In this document: positions 43,962 to 45,195 of the stretch, in pieces
Layout: each line of letters starts with the position of its first letter
How positions within the stretch are numbered: position 1 is the stretch's first letter
Assembly: GCA_024684675.1 (NCBI GenBank)
Contig: JAIKWO010000147.1
Coordinates: 1 to 45,195 of the forward strand
DNA: 45,195 bases
Reading direction: 5' to 3'
Origin: Lachnospiraceae bacterium
Lineage (GTDB): Bacteria > Bacillota > Clostridia > Lachnospirales > Lachnospiraceae
Notes under the pieces: model-generated
Seen by the model: only the letters and a program-made list of their open reading frames with translations
Databases searched by the model: none
What the model was told of the DNA's origin: nothing
Program-made: the position numbers and the translations under genes

Positions 43962-44860
43962 GCTGTCTCTCCTGCCCGGGCCTTTTCGGCCGCATCTTTT
44001 CGCATCGTATAACGCCACTTCGCGATCGCTGTGGCGATAATGATCACGTACCCGATCAGGGAATAGTGATCAGGTAACTCTTCAAAAAAGAGCATACCCC
44101 ACATCGAGGCAAAAAGCACCTGTGAATAATCAAAAACCGAGATTTCTTTTGCAGGGGCACACTTGTAAGCCGCCGTCACGGTAAACTGCCCGCCGCAGGC
44201 CGCAAGTCCCGCGCCGATCAGGAGTGCCCACTGCGTGCCCGTCATCGGGTGGTAATCACATAGCATAAACGGCAGGCAAAAGAGCGATGTGAAGATCGAG
44301 AAAAAGCACACGATCACCGGTCCTCTCTCACCCTGCTGCCCGAGTCTTCTGACAAAAGCGTATGCGATACCGGCGCCGAGTCCGCCAAGAAGCCCGACAA
44401 GTGCCGGGATACTGGCAAGTCCCGCTGTCGGCTTTACGACAAATGCCGCACCGATAAAGGCTATGATGACCGTGATCGTCTCAAAGCGATCCGGTATCTC
44501 GGCAAGCAGGAAGATGCTGAATATGAGTGCAAAAAACGGAGACATCTTGTTCAGGATGTTTGCATCCGCAAGCGCGATATGATCGACTGCCCAGAAATTA
44601 CAGATCATCCCGAGACCGCCGCAGATCGAACGTCCGATCAGTCCCCCAAAGGAGCTCTTTTTTATGTGAAAACGCTCCGCACTGCGCGCCAGAACAAAAA
44701 AAGCCACGATCCCGGCAAACGCGTTTCTGAAAAATGTCTTCTGGATCGTCGGCAGGTCACCCGACATGCGTACAAATACCGTCATCAGCGAAAAGCAAAA
44801 CGAATCCAGTATCACGAACAGCACACCCAGCGCATGCCGATTGTATATCTTTTGTTTCAT
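43958..44860 (-). CDS. EamA/DMT family transporter
   Basis: 10-TM duplicated EamA; start at MKQKIYNRH (44860) with GAGGAATGGAATAATG. Confidence 0.9.
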   Translation of the reverse strand: MKQKIYNRHALGVLFVILDSFCFSLMTVFVRMSGDLPTIQKTFFRNAFAGIVAFFVLARSAERFHIKKSSFGGLIGRSICGGLGMICNFWAVDHIALADANILNKMSPFFALIFSIFLLAEIPDRFETITVIIAFIGAAFVVKPTAGLASIPALVGLLGGLGAGIAYAFVRRLGQQGERGPVIVCFFSIFTSLFCLPFMLCDYHPMTGTQWALLIGAGLAACGGQFTVTAAYKCAPAKEISVFDYSQVLFASMWGMLFFEELPDHYSLIGYVIIIATAIAKWRYTMRKDAAEKARAGETA

Positions 44861-45168
44861 TATTCCATTCCTCTTGATATCCATAATGATGGGTGAGTGC
44901 CATTCCGTCAATATAGATAACCGTCTTTTGATATTGGATATTGACTTTTTCCATATTGAAGTATTTGATTCTCTTATCATCAAAAAAGTGATACGGGCTG
45001 ACCGCAAGGTCTTGGTCCACCGATCGGCGTGGGGATCCCGCGCTATTCTTTTGCAGTTTTCAGTATTCAATTCATTTGGCAACTCTACAAATCTGTTTTT
45101 TCTTGCTCTATTCCTGATATTGAATCCGCTGATAGAAAAAGCTACTACCATTTATACTGGAGAAACAA

Positions 45169-45195
45169 ATGTCCGGAACGATAGATATTTCCGAG
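45169..45195 (+). CDS. 5' end of a plus-strand gene running off the right edge
   Basis: GGAGAAACAAATGTCCGGAACGATAGATATTTCCGAG: MSGTIDISE..., good RBS; too short for a product call. Confidence 0.35.

Overview
A 45.2 kb chromosomal window from what looks like an anaerobic Firmicute (Lachnospiraceae/Clostridia-like gene content; taxonomy is inference). Most genes are on the minus strand. From left to right: copA (truncated at the left edge) and csoR with two CsoR-like operators; an IolE-like isomerase; an AGCS Na+:alanine/glycine symporter with a structured, terminator-containing leader; a chemoreceptor; a tiny Thr/Glu/Ala-repeat lipoprotein; a PHP phosphoesterase; an ABC-F ATPase; a PflA-like radical SAM protein; an orphan RACE-type (2Fe-2S + ASKHA/DUF4445) corrinoid-activation-like protein; DNase IV; an FNT channel; a class D-like sortase and a 1.7k-aa Cna-B/SpaA-type adhesin; the ribDEBAH operon with an FMN riboswitch; a fused HTH-GHKL ATPase-STAS-like (DUF4325) protein; a second chemoreceptor; MATE; a LURP-one-like protein. 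These are followed by a tightly coupled module (TlpA-like redoxin, CD1871A-like CXXC microprotein, polyferredoxin, secreted MBL alkylsulfatase, STAND-LuxR regulator, 88-aa PqqD/RRE-like protein, membrane-anchored clostripain protease). The right end carries a mccAB-like transsulfuration pair, a secreted HAD phosphatase, LysR and EamA genes. No rRNA, tRNA, CRISPR, transposase or phage genes were seen. The best candidates for something undescribed are: (i) the HTH-GHKL-DUF4325 gene with CGAATA sites phased at exactly 21 bp across its promoter; (ii) the 31-39.5 kb redox/STAND/protease module with a 53-bp dyad and a promoter element shared with the LURP-one gene; (iii) the AGCS leader RNA. No database search was possible; family calls come from reading the protein sequences.
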